A stretch of DNA of 64,000 nucleotides from Adiantum capillus-veneris (lineage: Eukaryota; Streptophyta; Polypodiopsida; Polypodiales; Pteridaceae): positions 112,748,141-112,812,140 of the forward strand of contig CM043942.1 of NCBI GenBank assembly GCA_014529385.2, read 5' to 3'. Below are positions 49,522 to 61,916 of the stretch, piece after piece (the stretch's first letter is position 1; the number at the start of each line of letters is the position of its first letter). A program made the position numbers and the translations under genes. Under the pieces are notes generated by a model that had not been told where the DNA came from, searched no databases, and saw only the letters and a list, made by a program, of their open reading frames with translations.

Positions 49522-50905
49522 GGCAATGATGACCATGCAATTGAATTTCTTCCAGGAAGTTCACCGCCTAATACACCTCCTTATAGAGTTTCTCAAGCTC
49601 AACAAGAGGAGATTATGCGGCAAGTGCATGAGTTAGTTAAGAAGGGCATGGTTAGGCCTAGCTCATCTCCATTTTACTCACCCGTGTTATTAGTGCAAAA
49701 GAAAGAAGGCACATATCGTATGTGTGTCGACTATAGAGCACTACATAGGATCACTATCAAGAATAGTTTTCCCGTTCCACGGATAGAATACCTATTTGAT
49801 AAGCCACAAGGATCGACCTACTTCAGTAGGATTGACCTAAAAAGTGGCTACCATCAAATAAGAATAGTTGATCAAGACATTGTAAAGATCGCATTTTGCA
49901 CTACGTTTGGTCTTTACAAATATATTGTCATGCCTTTTGGCTTGATCAATGCACCAGCCACATTCAATTGCTTGATGGAGAAGCTATTCAGGCCTCACCG
50001 AACCTTTACTGGAGTGTTCGTTTATGATATTATCATCTACTCAAATTCACTAGATGAACACAAGAAACACCTCCAGGTAATATTTCAAGTCTTAAGAGAG
50101 AATAAACTCTATGTTAATTGAAAGAAAAGTGAATTTTTCTTGCAAGAGATTCAGTATTTAGGTCACATTATCTCTCAAGATGGCATCCAAATGGATCCAT
50201 CAAAGTTAGAGGTAATAAAAGAATGGCCTAAACCAAGGAATCTTTATGAACTAAGAAGCTTTATAGATATGTGTGCATACTATTGACGCTTCATAGAAAA
50301 GTTCTCACAAATTGCAAGACCATTACATGAACTAAAAAAGAAAAACGTTAGGTATACATGGTATGCCAAGAAGGACAATGCTTTCAAAAAGCTTAAAGAA
50401 AAGCTTATCTCTCAACCTGTGCTTACACTGCCGGATCTCTCAAAGCCATTTGAGGTCCAATGTGACGCTTGGAGTTGTCTTGCTCCAAGAAGGGCATGAT
50501 GTAGCCTATGAAAGTTGAAGGCTTGACCCTATTGAGCAAGCTCTAGGCATATATGAAAAGGAAATCCTCCCAATTCTACATGCCTTAGACTCATGGAAGC
50601 ACTATTTATTGGGGACTCATTTCATTCTGCGAGAACGAATCACCAAAGCCTTAAGTACTTCATGACGCATACCAAGCTCTCCGACAAACAAACGAGGTGG
50701 AAAAAAATTCTTTTGCAATTTCATTTTCATATTGCTGACATTGCTGGCAAGCATAATCAGGTAGCAGATACACTCTCAAGATGGCCGAGAGTGAATGCGG
50801 TTTTCATAGCAACTCATAATGATCTATCTTCTAGGATAGATGAGTATGCTATTGATCCCGATTTTAGAGATGTTATTTCAGCCCTTGCACTAGCGAAGAA
50901 ATAGG
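49522..50905 (+). pseudogene. gypsy-2 reverse transcriptase and RNase H, decayed
   Basis: The reverse transcriptase is open at 49615-50121. It carries VHELVKKGMVRPSSS, YRMCVDYRALHRIT, the intact palm segment STYFSRIDLKSGYHQIRI, and MPFGLINAPATF. The catalytic FVDD-type box is FVYD here, so one of the paired Asp residues is lost. A stop at 50119 and a second near 50284 follow. The connection domain is readable (EIQYLGHIISQDGI, RFIEKFSQIARPLHELKKK). RNase H starts FEVQCDAW, then changes frame and ends HIADIAGKHNQVADTLSRW. The mutation set differs from that of gypsy-1. Confidence 0.87.
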
Positions 50906-52278
50906 AACCATTTACTTTACAAGATGGTTATCTTCTCTATGGTAATAGACTATGCGTTACCAACTCACTACATGAGAAAGTAGTGTATGAATCTCATGCT
51001 CCTCCTTATGCAGGGCATAGAGGGATTCAGTCTACCCTAAAAGTGATTGAAACATATTTCTATTGGCCTACCATGAAAGCAAACATACAAGAGTATGTTT
51101 CTAAATGTGTGGTATGCCAAAAGACAAAGTTTGATAGAGGCAAGCAACCTGGATTGCTTCAACCTTTGCCAATTCCTAATTCACCATGGGAGAGCATATC
51201 CATGGATTGCCTAAGTCTATCCATGGGAATACGGGAATATGGATGATAGTCACGATAGCTTCAATAAACAAGCTCATTTTATACCTGTCAAAAAGACTAT
51301 CAAAGCCCATCAAATGGCAACCCTCTTCATTTCACAAATACTTCAAGTACCATGGCTAGCCAATGTCCATAGTGTCGGATAGAGATCCTAGAATGACCAG
51401 TAATTTTTGGAAGGGTCTCTTTGAGAATTTAGTGACAAGGCTAAACTTCTCTTTGGCCTATCACCCGCAAACGGATATCCAAAGTGAAATAGTTAACCTA
51501 AAAATTCTTGATCTACTAAAAGCCTATGTCACGGAAGTAGATCAAAGGTCCTAATGGGAGAAGTACTTATCCTTAGTGGAGTATGCCTACAATAGAACTG
51601 TACATACTTCCACGGAAAAATCACCTTTCGAGGTAATTGAGGGAAGATCAAAAAGTCCCCTGCAACTTAAGGTACACGGGAAGATCTTCGTTGTAGATGA
51701 GTATAGCCGAGACCTACAAGAATCTCTCCAAAAGATTAAGGATGTTATCTCTATCTCACAGCAAAGGCAAAAGGCTGCTTGCTGCTGATAAACATAGAAG
51801 AGCCCAAGCCTTTAAAGAAAATGATTGGGTCTTACTTAAATTTCCCAAGGCTTGATTAAGGCACACGACGGGCAAGAATCCTACGGGACACCAAAAGTAC
51901 TACGCTAAGTTAGCAAAAAGGTACTATGGTCCCTTCTAGATTCTTAGACCAATCAATGAGATGGCCTACTAACTCAAGTTGCCCAGCCAATGGCTCATAC
52001 ACAATGCTTTTCATGTGAGCCTACTAAAGCCTTACAAAGGAGAGCCACCTCAAGAACCAATTATTGAAGACCCACCGAAGATAAAGGACCAAGAAGAGGT
52101 GTTGCAGCCCGAGTCCATTCTCCGACATGAAGACAAGGTATTAAGAGGCGGTAAGACTATCCAACGATACCTTATTAAGTTTAAGAATTATCCTTTTGAA
52201 GATGCTAGATGGATGCAAGGCACACAATTAAAGGATAGCCTAAACCTTGTCAATGCTTACAATGCTTCTCTAGAGTAA
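50906..52278 (+). pseudogene. gypsy-2 integrase and chromodomain, decayed
   Basis: The H2C2 zinc region is open (YESHAPPYAGHRG, KCVVCQKTKF). The first catalytic Asp is in ISMDC near 51205. A deletion and frame change follow near 51215-51360. The segment with Asp and Glu is 51363-51554 (VSDRDPRMTSNFW, QTDIQSE). It is then broken by TAA at 51552-51554. The C-terminal part 51979-52278 contains HNAFHVSLLKPYKGEP and a chromodomain (YLIKFKNYPFEDARWM), ending at the stop before 52279. The chromodomain places the family among chromoviruses. Confidence 0.88.
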
Positions 52279-52631
52279 GCCAATGTACAAATGTTTAAAA
52301 TGAACAAAGTTTTTGTCTTATAAGACTCTCTTTTTCTTTATTATGCACAAATGTGACGGAGTATGCATGCTTAGAATCAATTTTGCGGAGACGAAGTCTC
52401 CCAAACACCAAGTAGAGCTTGTCACTCTACTATGAAAGATTGATAAGACTAATGTGCAGACATGCTTGCGGTAGCTTAGGCTCTCAAGCACCAAATGGAT
52501 TAGTCATCCATTCTGGAAAGATGTTGTAGGGTAACTTTGGGATCCTCTACCTGCTAGAAAAAGGACTAATGAATAGGCTTTATCTTCTCTACTCCATAGT
52601 CGAGGATGACTATGATTCAAGAGAGAGGTAA

Positions 52632-54349
<1,718 letters not shown>

Positions 54350-54830
54350 GATGAAAACTCAGATTTGGCTTGAGCAATAATGGCGGGACTAGAACCTAGT
54401 AATGTAATATCATAAACATAAAGTGCAACAATTAGTAAATGTGAATTAATGTGTCGAACATGTTAGGTTTTGTTAAGCGTTTGTAGACTTGAGTGAGGAG
54501 AAAAACATTAAATTTTTGATACCGTTGGCGAGAAGATTATTTCAAACCATAAAGAGACCGATGTAGCTTGCACACAAAGTCCAAAAAAAGAGGACTTATA
54601 TCCTTTAAAAGGGCTAGCCGCTACACAAATCAGTATATGTACAAGTTGTAAAGTAGCGGTAGTGTGTGGCGGTTGGTGAGGGAAAGGTGGTTGTGCAAAT
54701 TTACCATAAATGCAACCTTCGCATAGACTAATGATGCTTCACAATTTTTTATTACAAGATGATGTCTTGCCATGTGTTGCATTGTGCGCAGATGTTTGCA
54801 TGACCTAGGCGATAATACCATAGTATTGTG
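54350..54830 (-). pseudogene. Older copia element, upstream part of reverse transcriptase and integrase (copia-2)
   Basis: Minus-strand reading just outside gypsy-2 gives ALYVYDITLLGSS, the YVDD catalytic box with one Asp changed, and IIAQAKSEFS, which runs on to AFKITDLG at 45301. Further up, HRSLYGLK matches the K-S-L-Y-G-L-K motif of copia reverse transcriptase. From about 54600 the frame jumps to a GAG-pre-integrase-like piece (CEGCIYGKF, then PLLYNLYIY). The intervening integrase and first half of reverse transcriptase are therefore deleted. It is the other half of the element at 44341-45301. Confidence 0.75.
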
Positions 54831-54839
54831 TTATGATCA

Positions 54840-55225
54840 CACTACAACACACCGCGCGAAAATCGATGCGAATATCGAGGACTCAAAGTTTGTATTAAAA
54901 GTAAAAATCCCTTGTATAAGCGTCAAAATAAGCATCATCATCGTATTGTTAGTATAGATATCGATATATCCCCGTCAAAATACACAATGAAGTTTACGTC
55001 GGTAACAGTGTTGAAATAGGCGCCGAAACATAGTTCCTATACCAACGCCTATTCCGAGGTGTATTAGAACGCGTATAACGATACCTGTATCGACGGCAAA
55101 ACCTATAAAAAAATTTAGAGAGAGAGGGTTGGGAATTGATGCTGCATGGCCTGAAGCATCAGGAAACGGCTCCTCTGCCCAAAAGAAGAGTGCAAAAGCA
55201 ACCGCATTCCACCTACATGTTGACA
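54840..55225. mobile_element. Broken CACTA element, left end only
   Basis: CACTACAACACACCGCGCGAA begins at 54840. It is followed by CGTCGGTA-type subterminal motifs and then by a stretch (55085-55215) matching 14640-14765 of the CACTA element, including GAAGAGTGCAAAAGCAACCGC. The bases before it are TCA. I found no matching right end with TCA downstream in the window. It is therefore a fragment or a copy cut by later insertions. Confidence 0.7.
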
Positions 55226-56265
55226 TTAAAGAGCAAGTAAGTACAAATTAGCAAAAATTATAAACACAAATTTAGGAATCATGGGACTTATTCAAGTCAC
55301 ATTTTCAAATTACAAAAAGAAATAAGCATTTCTAAGGATTTTTTTAAATTTTGAAATCAATATACTTAAGTGATTTTTTGTATTTATGTAGAGAATACAT
55401 GAATTTGTCTTACTTTGACCCCACTTGATAGAGCAATCTCATGAAATCTAGAGACGACCACAATGTCCAGGGGCTAGTTTCAATGACAATTTTAATCAAA
55501 ATATATTTGTATTTTATGATTGAGAATCTATTTATGTGAGTGCTTGCATTGATTTTCTTCATAGGGGCTACTTTCATTCACACTTTTAGTCCAACTAGAT
55601 TTAAATTTTATGACTAAGAGTTTTCTTTTACATGAGTGCTTGCATTAAATTTTTCTTTGAATATAGACCTTAGGAGATACAAGGCTTGGTTTTTGTATAC
55701 AAAATTGATAAAAGAAAGACTCAAACTTAGAGATTTCCTTGTGCTTGTACAACAGAATTTTATGTTTCTTTAGAAATTTTCAAGATAAGGTGGCGAGCTT
55801 GCCTTATGAAACTTGTAGAGAGCGCAAAAGCCACCATAGCCATAGCACCACTATCTGATCTCGAGTCTCCCTTTTGTTCCCTATCATTCATGCCAGCACC
55901 GGCAAACATGACATGAAGCTGGCGAGCAACAACCCATTGCATTGTTGATACGACACATATGCTCCTTCCTAGGGCAGCTCTGGCAGCTGAGACGAAGGCA
56001 ACTCAAAGCGAACAGTGGGCAGGTGGCAAGGGAAATCAAATTTCACCAAGGCAGCTAGACACGTTGTCGAGAAATTTGCGGTCTTGCCAGGAAAGCACCG
56101 GGCTTATGGCTGTGAGAGTTTGTGAGAGAACTCAACAAAAACTATATGAAGGAGTTAAACCATAGATGCCATGAAGACTAGGGTTTGTAAAGAAGTGCAA
56201 TCAAAGAAGACTCACTCTTTCTCTCTTGCATTCACACACACAAAGAAAGAACGCAAAAGAGAATG
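55226..56265. other. No recognised gene
   Basis: AT-rich to 55750. The segment from 55760 to 56170 is GC-richer, with short open stretches on both strands, for example 55760-55942 minus (MQWVVARQLHVMFAGAGMN). I recognise no family. Confidence 0.4.
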
Positions 56266-56478
56266 TCAAAACAATACGAAGATGAAAACATCAAGGCTAT
56301 GGTCATATCGTATCATGGGTAATATGAAAGGGTTAATGGATGAGTTAATGGCATTCAATCTTGGCTGACCAAATAGGCTACGAATTGTTCTTTGGAATTG
56401 TAGTTTTGTGCTTACCATAATATATATATTTTGTCTAGTGATTGAGATTAATTGTGTGTACAAATCCTCTTGGTTCAT
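56266..56478 (-). CDS. Mini-ORF B, paralogue of mini-ORF A, unknown function
   Basis: Seventy residues, starting MNQEDLYTQLISITRQN and ending RYDHSLDVFIFVLF. Its ATG overlaps the TGA of mini-ORF A by four bases (ATGA, 56475-56478). Without gaps it aligns over its whole length with A: FQRTIRSLFGQPRLNAI against FQQRIVFLFGPERLNEI, and PFILPMIRYDHSLDV against PIILPLIDYNFSFDV. About half of the C-terminal 46 residues are identical. The pattern is basic and hydrophobic with a hydrophobic C-terminus. I know no family with this sequence. Alternatives are two repeats of one exon split by a stop, or a decayed transposon gene. Confidence 0.4.
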   Translation of the reverse strand: MNQEDLYTQLISITRQNIYIMVSTKLQFQRTIRSLFGQPRLNAINSSINPFILPMIRYDHSLDVFIFVLF

Positions 56479-56693
56479 AGCAAGATAACTACGCTTACAT
56501 CAAAAGAAAAATTATAGTCTATGAGAGGTAGTATGATGGGATCCGGTGATAGAAGTATTTCATTGAGCCTTTCAGGGCCGAAGAGAAACACTATACGTTG
56601 TTGAAAGTGTATTTTACGGCTAATCCATACGTTAATTCTAATAGATCGTACAGAGTGAAAGCGATAGAAATGATCATCATGTGGGTTATTCAT
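56475..56693 (-). CDS. Mini-ORF A, upstream member of a tandem paralogous pair
   Basis: Seventy-two residues, beginning MNNPHDDHFYRFHSVRS with the C-terminal half LFGPERLNEILLSPDPIIL followed by DYNFSFDVSVVILL. It overlaps mini-ORF B by an ATGA stop-start. The nucleotide match between the pair is clearly lower than the protein-level pattern would suggest, which hints at selection on protein. The start lies after CCTAG in an AT-rich leader. Both ORFs are about 1.4 kb beyond the polypurine tract of gypsy-3 and on its strand, so they may lie in or beyond its 3' LTR. Confidence 0.4.
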   Translation of the reverse strand: MNNPHDDHFYRFHSVRSIRINVWISRKIHFQQRIVFLFGPERLNEILLSPDPIILPLIDYNFSFDVSVVILL

Positions 56694-58065
56694 CTAGGAT
56701 AGTATGTGAGAAATGTAGATATGAGAGAAGTGAAGAGATGAGAAGTTTCCCTCCCAAGCAATATTCTTGCCCGTAGGCAATAAGGATACTACGGGGAGAG
56801 ATGTACTTGTAGCAAGAGAACCTAGAGAGGATGAATTACTAAGAATGAGAGAGATAGGTTTGGTTAAGGAGATGAGATGTGTGTGTGTGTGTGTTGGATT
56901 AGAGATGAAAATGAAAACAATAAGAAATCAAGAAAACATCAATGTAGAACACATCTTACTTGAAACCCTTCGGCACCATTATTGATGGGAGAGAGAAGAA
57001 GAGTGGATAATTCCACTTTGATTGATACACCAAGTGCAAGACCTTCTTTGATTAGAGTTGATCTTCCAAGGTTAGCTTGTTGCAAGAATGGCTAGTCTCC
57101 CTCTAGGAGAAAGTGTAGGCTTGGGCTTATGTTAATGGCTAAGTACAATTAAGCATTACTACTCACTCCCTCAAGAATTCCTCTCATCAATGGCTTGAAT
57201 GCTTGAGTTCCTTCCAAGGAAGAAGAGGTCCCCTTTTATAGGTGAAGGGAACCCCCAAGGGTTTACACAAGAAGAGAGGAGCCAGTGTGAACAGGAATTG
57301 GAAAAGTTGGAAATGAGCTGCCCCTGCATGATGTGGGCAGATTGGGGTCCAGTATTTTGATCATATCTCCTCAATCGTGGCTCCAAATAAAAAACTAAAA
57401 ATATGGGCAAAAACTTCAGCTCATTAGCTACGATTTTCAGTTTAAAATCGTTTTCCAATTCGGATTGGAACCTTGTGTAAAAAATTCATCAAAATAGGGT
57501 CCATTTATGGCAGCAAAAGTCTTCATGTGGTCTCCTTAGCCTAGACTTTCATTTAATTCCAAAGGACACCTCATGCCATATGAAAGCATGACATTTCTCC
57601 TTCACAAAGTTTTATAATCATGCTTGCAATAATGCATTAAAATAAGTGTATCTTTGAAATCATGCCACCTAGTGTCCCACTAGGATTTGATTCTCTCCTT
57701 GTAACTATTTAAAAAGAAATATAAGAAAAGTATAAAAAATACATAGAATATATATATATTGGAGTTTACCCTAGATATAGGATCTAGCTAAGGTGTGAGA
57801 TGATAATGAAATAGTAGAAATAAAGAATCAATGCTTTTTGCTCCAAGTTAAAGAGGCGGAGCTATTGATGCTTTTCCCATAGTATTTTCTGATGGTAAAG
57901 TAAGGATATGTTACCCTTGAGAAAAATAATAGGATGAGATAGAAGGCTTATTATTATACTTAAATATGCATATGTACACTATAGGAAATATAATTATGTA
58001 TCTAAAAAAATACAAGATAGATCTTGTAGCATGCGTTCCCACTATGTACGTGTCACAGCACGACA
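56694..58065 (-). repeat. Probable gypsy-3 3' LTR, outer end unknown
   Basis: The minus-strand LTR start is TGTCGTGCTGTGACACG at 58065, directly after the polypurine tract. The 5' LTR is outside the window, so the outer end cannot be fixed by comparison. The interval is AT-rich with no gene except the mini-ORFs just beyond it. Confidence 0.5.
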
Positions 58066-58080
58066 TCCACCCCCTCTAAA
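58066..58080 (-). other. gypsy-3 polypurine tract
   Basis: The minus strand reads TTTAGAGGGGGTGGA just before the TG of the LTR, as expected for the plus-strand DNA primer. Confidence 0.8.
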
Positions 58081-58123
58081 CCTGCATATCCTCCGGTATG
58101 TGCCACATTGTCTCTTTGTAAGA

Positions 58124-58822
58124 TTAGACCTCTTGTACATCTTCCTTGTCTTCTTCTTCACTGGATGATTCTAGAGCTTCATGTTCACTTTGATCTTCAC
58201 CTGTGTTTTTCTCTTCTTCCTCATCCATATCTTCTAGATCATTGTCTCCTCTTCTCTTAAACATTTTAATCCTTTTTCCTGCAATGGGAATCTTTACTTC
58301 TGTACCATCTAGTTCGGACAAGCTGTAAGTAGCATTTTCATGCACATGCTTTACAACATACGGTCCAAACCATCTTTTTGAGAACTTACGCATGACTGTG
58401 TGCTGGTTATCAAGGCTACTATCATACACTAAAACCCAGTCACCTTTGTCAATTGCTTTGCTCCTGAGTCGATGTCGCTTATCAAAATAGTCCTTGTTTT
58501 TCAACCTTGCATTTTTGAGTCGTTCTTTTGCAGCTTCAATGTCTCCAGGTCTTCTCTCTAGCTGCCTTATACGCAGTGCAAGGAGATCTTCCCTACTAAG
58601 CCCCTCTTGCCAAGGTAGTACATTCCATGTGGGAATTGTATCCTCAATCGGCATCACTGGCTTTTGACCATGCATTAGCTCCGCAGGCATGTAGCCAGTT
58701 ACTGAGCTATGTGTTGTACAATCAGCCCATAAAGCATATGGTAACAATTTTGGCCACTCACCAACTCTTCCTTCGCAAGCCTTGGCCAAAGCTTTGATGA
58801 TAGGAGGATGCACTCTTTCCAT
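58124..58822 (-). CDS. gypsy-3 integrase C-terminal part after a frameshift
   Basis: 232 codons starting MERVHPPIIKALAKACEG. This continues the integrase after the catalytic Glu region, which lies at the frameshift boundary near 58820. LPYALWADCTTHSSVTGYMP and AELMHGQKPVMP are typical of the gypsy integrase C-terminus, then DKGDWVLVYDSSLDN and KRWFGPYVVKHV. The protein ends in an acidic Glu/Asp-rich tail (EEEEKNTGEDQSEH, EEEDKEDVQEV) instead of a chromodomain. The frame change suggests a one-base indel. In relatives this reads as one protein with the upstream segment. Confidence 0.85.
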   Translation of the reverse strand: MERVHPPIIKALAKACEGRVGEWPKLLPYALWADCTTHSSVTGYMPAELMHGQKPVMPIEDTIPTWNVLPWQEGLSREDLLALRIRQLERRPGDIEAAKERLKNARLKNKDYFDKRHRLRSKAIDKGDWVLVYDSSLDNQHTVMRKFSKRWFGPYVVKHVHENATYSLSELDGTEVKIPIAGKRIKMFKRRGDNDLEDMDEEEEKNTGEDQSEHEALESSSEEEDKEDVQEV

Positions 58823-61661
58823 TGCCTTCAGGGTTGTAAGCTGTAGTAAGAGAAAGCTTGATCCCTAATCTAGAAAAGAACTCCCTTGCTTCTTCGGCAT
58901 CCAGTTCACCTCGATCTGCAGTGATTTTTCCCACACAACCATAACGGCAAATCACCTCATCAAGAAGGAATTTGCACACAGCTTCTGTGGTCTTAGCTCT
59001 TAATGATCTTCCTTCAACCTGGTTAGTTAGGTCCTCTCGTGCAAGAACCAAGTATCTCATCTGCCAGAGTCCTAAAGGCATCATGACTAAATCCACAACC
59101 CATTTATAGTGCATGGCTAGTGGATATGTAGGGTGCAATCCATCACGATGTCGAACATTTGAATACATTTGACAAGTTACACATGACTCTACAAACTGAG
59201 ATACATCTTTATACATACCCTTCCACCAGTATTTTTCTTTCAACTTGGAGAAGGTTGCCCACACACCCCTGTGTCCAGCCCATAGACTCTCATGAAACTC
59301 TTGCATGAGCTTTACTTGAGTCTCTTTTTTACATATAACCCGTTGTGGTGTAGCACCCTTTTGTTTAGGATGCTTCCACAAGTAACCATCCCTTAAAAAG
59401 TACCCATATGATTTCCTGCGTATCCTCTTGAATTCTTGTTCAGACCAATCATCCTGTTTTGTTAGAGTACTCAAGTACCTTCCAATAGAAAGCCAATCAC
59501 CTTCATAAAGATCTTTCAAGAACAATTCAAGTGAATTAGTCATGCAGACATTGTTACCTTTGACATGAGAGATAGAATAGAATTTTGTGCCTACATCATC
59601 TCCCTCATCAATCATTTGTGACTCATCTTCATACCTTGCCCTTGATAGCATATCTGCCACTGTATTGTCTTTACCTGCAATGTGCTTAAACTCGGGATTT
59701 AAGGACTTAATGTAGGCAATCCACCGCAACATAGCAATGTCTGGTGTTGAGCAGCTTGTAATCATCCCAAGAAGTGGTAGACAATCTGTTTCTACAACCA
59801 CACATGCACCAATTAGGTACTCCTTCCCACTTTTCAAGGCTGTAACCATACCCCATAACTCTCTCTTTATCTGTGGATAGTTTCTTTGGCGAGCACTTAG
59901 TACCTTTGCTCCAAATCTTACCACATACCTGTGTCCTTCTTTGTGATCTTGCCCAATTGCCCATCCAATCCCTGTAGGACTGGTATCTACTGTCACAATC
60001 ACTGGCCTTTGACACTCATAGTCTACCTTTCTCAAAGTCGTTGCTGACTGGAGTAACTCCTTTAGCTTTTTCATGGATTTTACATGTGCTTCTGTCCATT
60101 TAAACTTTTGATTCTTTCTAAGCAGCTGATAAAGAGGATCAGCTACATGTGCATAATGTGGAATCCAAATAACATATAAGACACATGCTCCCAAAAACCT
60201 TCTGACCTCAGTGATGCTAGTGCATGTTTCTTTCATTCTTTGGATGGCATCTACCTTTGATGGACAAGGTTTCCTACCATATGGCCCGCACATGTGCCCC
60301 ACAATGAGCACTTCTTTGACACCAAACATATACTTTTTCCCTGACAATGTAAGATTCACTTCTTCCAACCTAGACAAAATTTTATCACAATCATTTATGT
60401 GATTTACCACAAACCTGCGACATCCCTTGAGATCCAAAGCTTCATCTTTGTCACTTTCTTCACATCCTTTGATAGGCAAATCATCAATGAAAGGCATTGT
60501 GATTTGAGGAATAAAGTCACGTAAGACCTTATTCATCCCATTCATCATATGTGCAACCGAGTTGGTTGCTCCCTGTGGCAAGGTACACATCCTTACCAAA
60601 CCCAAAGGTGTCCTCATGGTTGTCAAGTCTCTGCTTTCGATTGCAAGCTGAAATTGATCATACCCTGAGTAGAGATCCCCCATTGAGTAGATTTCCCTCC
60701 CTGCAAACGCCTCTGCAAATTCATCCACAATTGGACCTGTTCCTACATTTCTAATTGTCACCTTGTTCACTGGTTGCATATCTTGGATGAAGCGTAGAGA
60801 ACCATTCTTCTTTGGAACTGTGAACCACCCGTTTGAGTATGGAGCACAAGAAGGCTCCAAGATTCCCATTTTGATTTTCTCATTCAGTAGCTCTACTAAC
60901 TTTGGCAAATGAGCCTTTGGAACCGGAATAGGCCGCAGATTCCAAGGCACATGAGGTATTGTGAAAATTACCATAGGAGCTACAATATAAGGATCAACAC
61001 ATCCTATCTCATGTGGCTCAAATGCAAAAGCCTTACCATGCTTTGAAAGCATTTCTTTGAAGCACTTTGTCTCCTCCTGTGTTAGAAACTCCTCGCAACC
61101 AATCTGCAACTCTTGAAAGTACTCCTTTGTGAAGGTATGCCCGATCTTTTTAGGATTCCGCAAACTTGGTTGTAAAGAAGCCTGTTCAATCTTTTCCTTG
61201 TTTTTGGGTGGTAAGGGTGAAGCTACTGGTTTCACCTTCTTTGCTACACTCTTGTATTTAGTTTCAACATGGACTTCTGGGCCAACTGTTTGGCTTTCTT
61301 TAAAGGATTCTATTACTTGATACATTTCCATAGAGCAAACTTCCACAACTTCATTTTCAAGATGCAAACTAGACCTCATTATAACATCAAGCTCACCCAT
61401 AGTATCTACAAAAGAAACTTGCTCACACAAACCCAAAACATTTTCAGTAGGCTTTAGCAACCCACTCTTTTTCATGCCTATTTGTACATTATGCACATAT
61501 TGTCTCTCATATCTCTTCAAATCTTCAAGTTTTGTAAAACATACTGATCCATTCCTTGTTACCAAGGAGCTCATTGAGAAAGTTTCACCTATTTTTGGAT
61601 CAGGTGAGACCCTTTTTCTTTTTGTACCACTGCAATCCCGCTTTACAATGGTACTTGGCAA
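58758..61661 (-). CDS. gypsy-3 reverse transcriptase, RNase H and integrase core
   Basis: 967 codons from 61661. Residues about 210-460 are the reverse transcriptase, with Asp 329 (MGDLYSGYDQF) and the FIDD box at 391-394, both intact. RNase H has Asp 559 (VTVDTSPTG), Glu 601 and Asp 626. The integrase zinc finger has His 790, His 797, Cys 827 and Cys 830 (ESCVTCQM). The core has Asp 857 (WVVDLVM) and Asp 916 (ITADRGEL). The third acidic residue lies across the frameshift at about 58820. All visible catalytic residues are present, so this is a recent copy. The first 200 residues are a linker after protease. It is in the same strand and order as gag upstream. Confidence 0.92.
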   Translation of the reverse strand: MPSTIVKRDCSGTKRKRVSPDPKIGETFSMSSLVTRNGSVCFTKLEDLKRYERQYVHNVQIGMKKSGLLKPTENVLGLCEQVSFVDTMGELDVIMRSSLHLENEVVEVCSMEMYQVIESFKESQTVGPEVHVETKYKSVAKKVKPVASPLPPKNKEKIEQASLQPSLRNPKKIGHTFTKEYFQELQIGCEEFLTQEETKCFKEMLSKHGKAFAFEPHEIGCVDPYIVAPMVIFTIPHVPWNLRPIPVPKAHLPKLVELLNEKIKMGILEPSCAPYSNGWFTVPKKNGSLRFIQDMQPVNKVTIRNVGTGPIVDEFAEAFAGREIYSMGDLYSGYDQFQLAIESRDLTTMRTPLGLVRMCTLPQGATNSVAHMMNGMNKVLRDFIPQITMPFIDDLPIKGCEESDKDEALDLKGCRRFVVNHINDCDKILSRLEEVNLTLSGKKYMFGVKEVLIVGHMCGPYGRKPCPSKVDAIQRMKETCTSITEVRRFLGACVLYVIWIPHYAHVADPLYQLLRKNQKFKWTEAHVKSMKKLKELLQSATTLRKVDYECQRPVIVTVDTSPTGIGWAIGQDHKEGHRYVVRFGAKVLSARQRNYPQIKRELWGMVTALKSGKEYLIGACVVVETDCLPLLGMITSCSTPDIAMLRWIAYIKSLNPEFKHIAGKDNTVADMLSRARYEDESQMIDEGDDVGTKFYSISHVKGNNVCMTNSLELFLKDLYEGDWLSIGRYLSTLTKQDDWSEQEFKRIRRKSYGYFLRDGYLWKHPKQKGATPQRVICKKETQVKLMQEFHESLWAGHRGVWATFSKLKEKYWWKGMYKDVSQFVESCVTCQMYSNVRHRDGLHPTYPLAMHYKWVVDLVMMPLGLWQMRYLVLAREDLTNQVEGRSLRAKTTEAVCKFLLDEVICRYGCVGKITADRGELDAEEAREFFSRLGIKLSLTTAYNPEGNGKSASSYHQSFGQGLRRKSW

Positions 61662-61916
61662 AAACCCATCATTTCTCTATGATCATGAAACTCTTTGCTT
61701 ACCTTTGGTAGAGGATGAGGTTGTCACGATTTCTTTCATGGTTTACACAAACTGTGAGAAATTGGACAGCACGTTTACCATCTTTGCTACGTATCCTAGC
61801 ATATGCTGAACCATCGTCCATTACCTTTGTTTCCATTCGAACTCCCACAATGTAGGGTTGTCCAAGGATGAGATGATATGAAGATGTATCCTGAACAAAG
61901 AAGTTTTGGTCAATCT

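Noticed and set aside
55760-56165. Small genes on both strands in the GC-richer stretch
   Set aside because: Two overlapping short frames on opposite strands without any domain. No way to prefer one.
54840-58065. Complete second CACTA element
   Set aside because: No right end with TAGTG followed by TCA was found up to the gypsy-3 LTR. Only the left end is supported.
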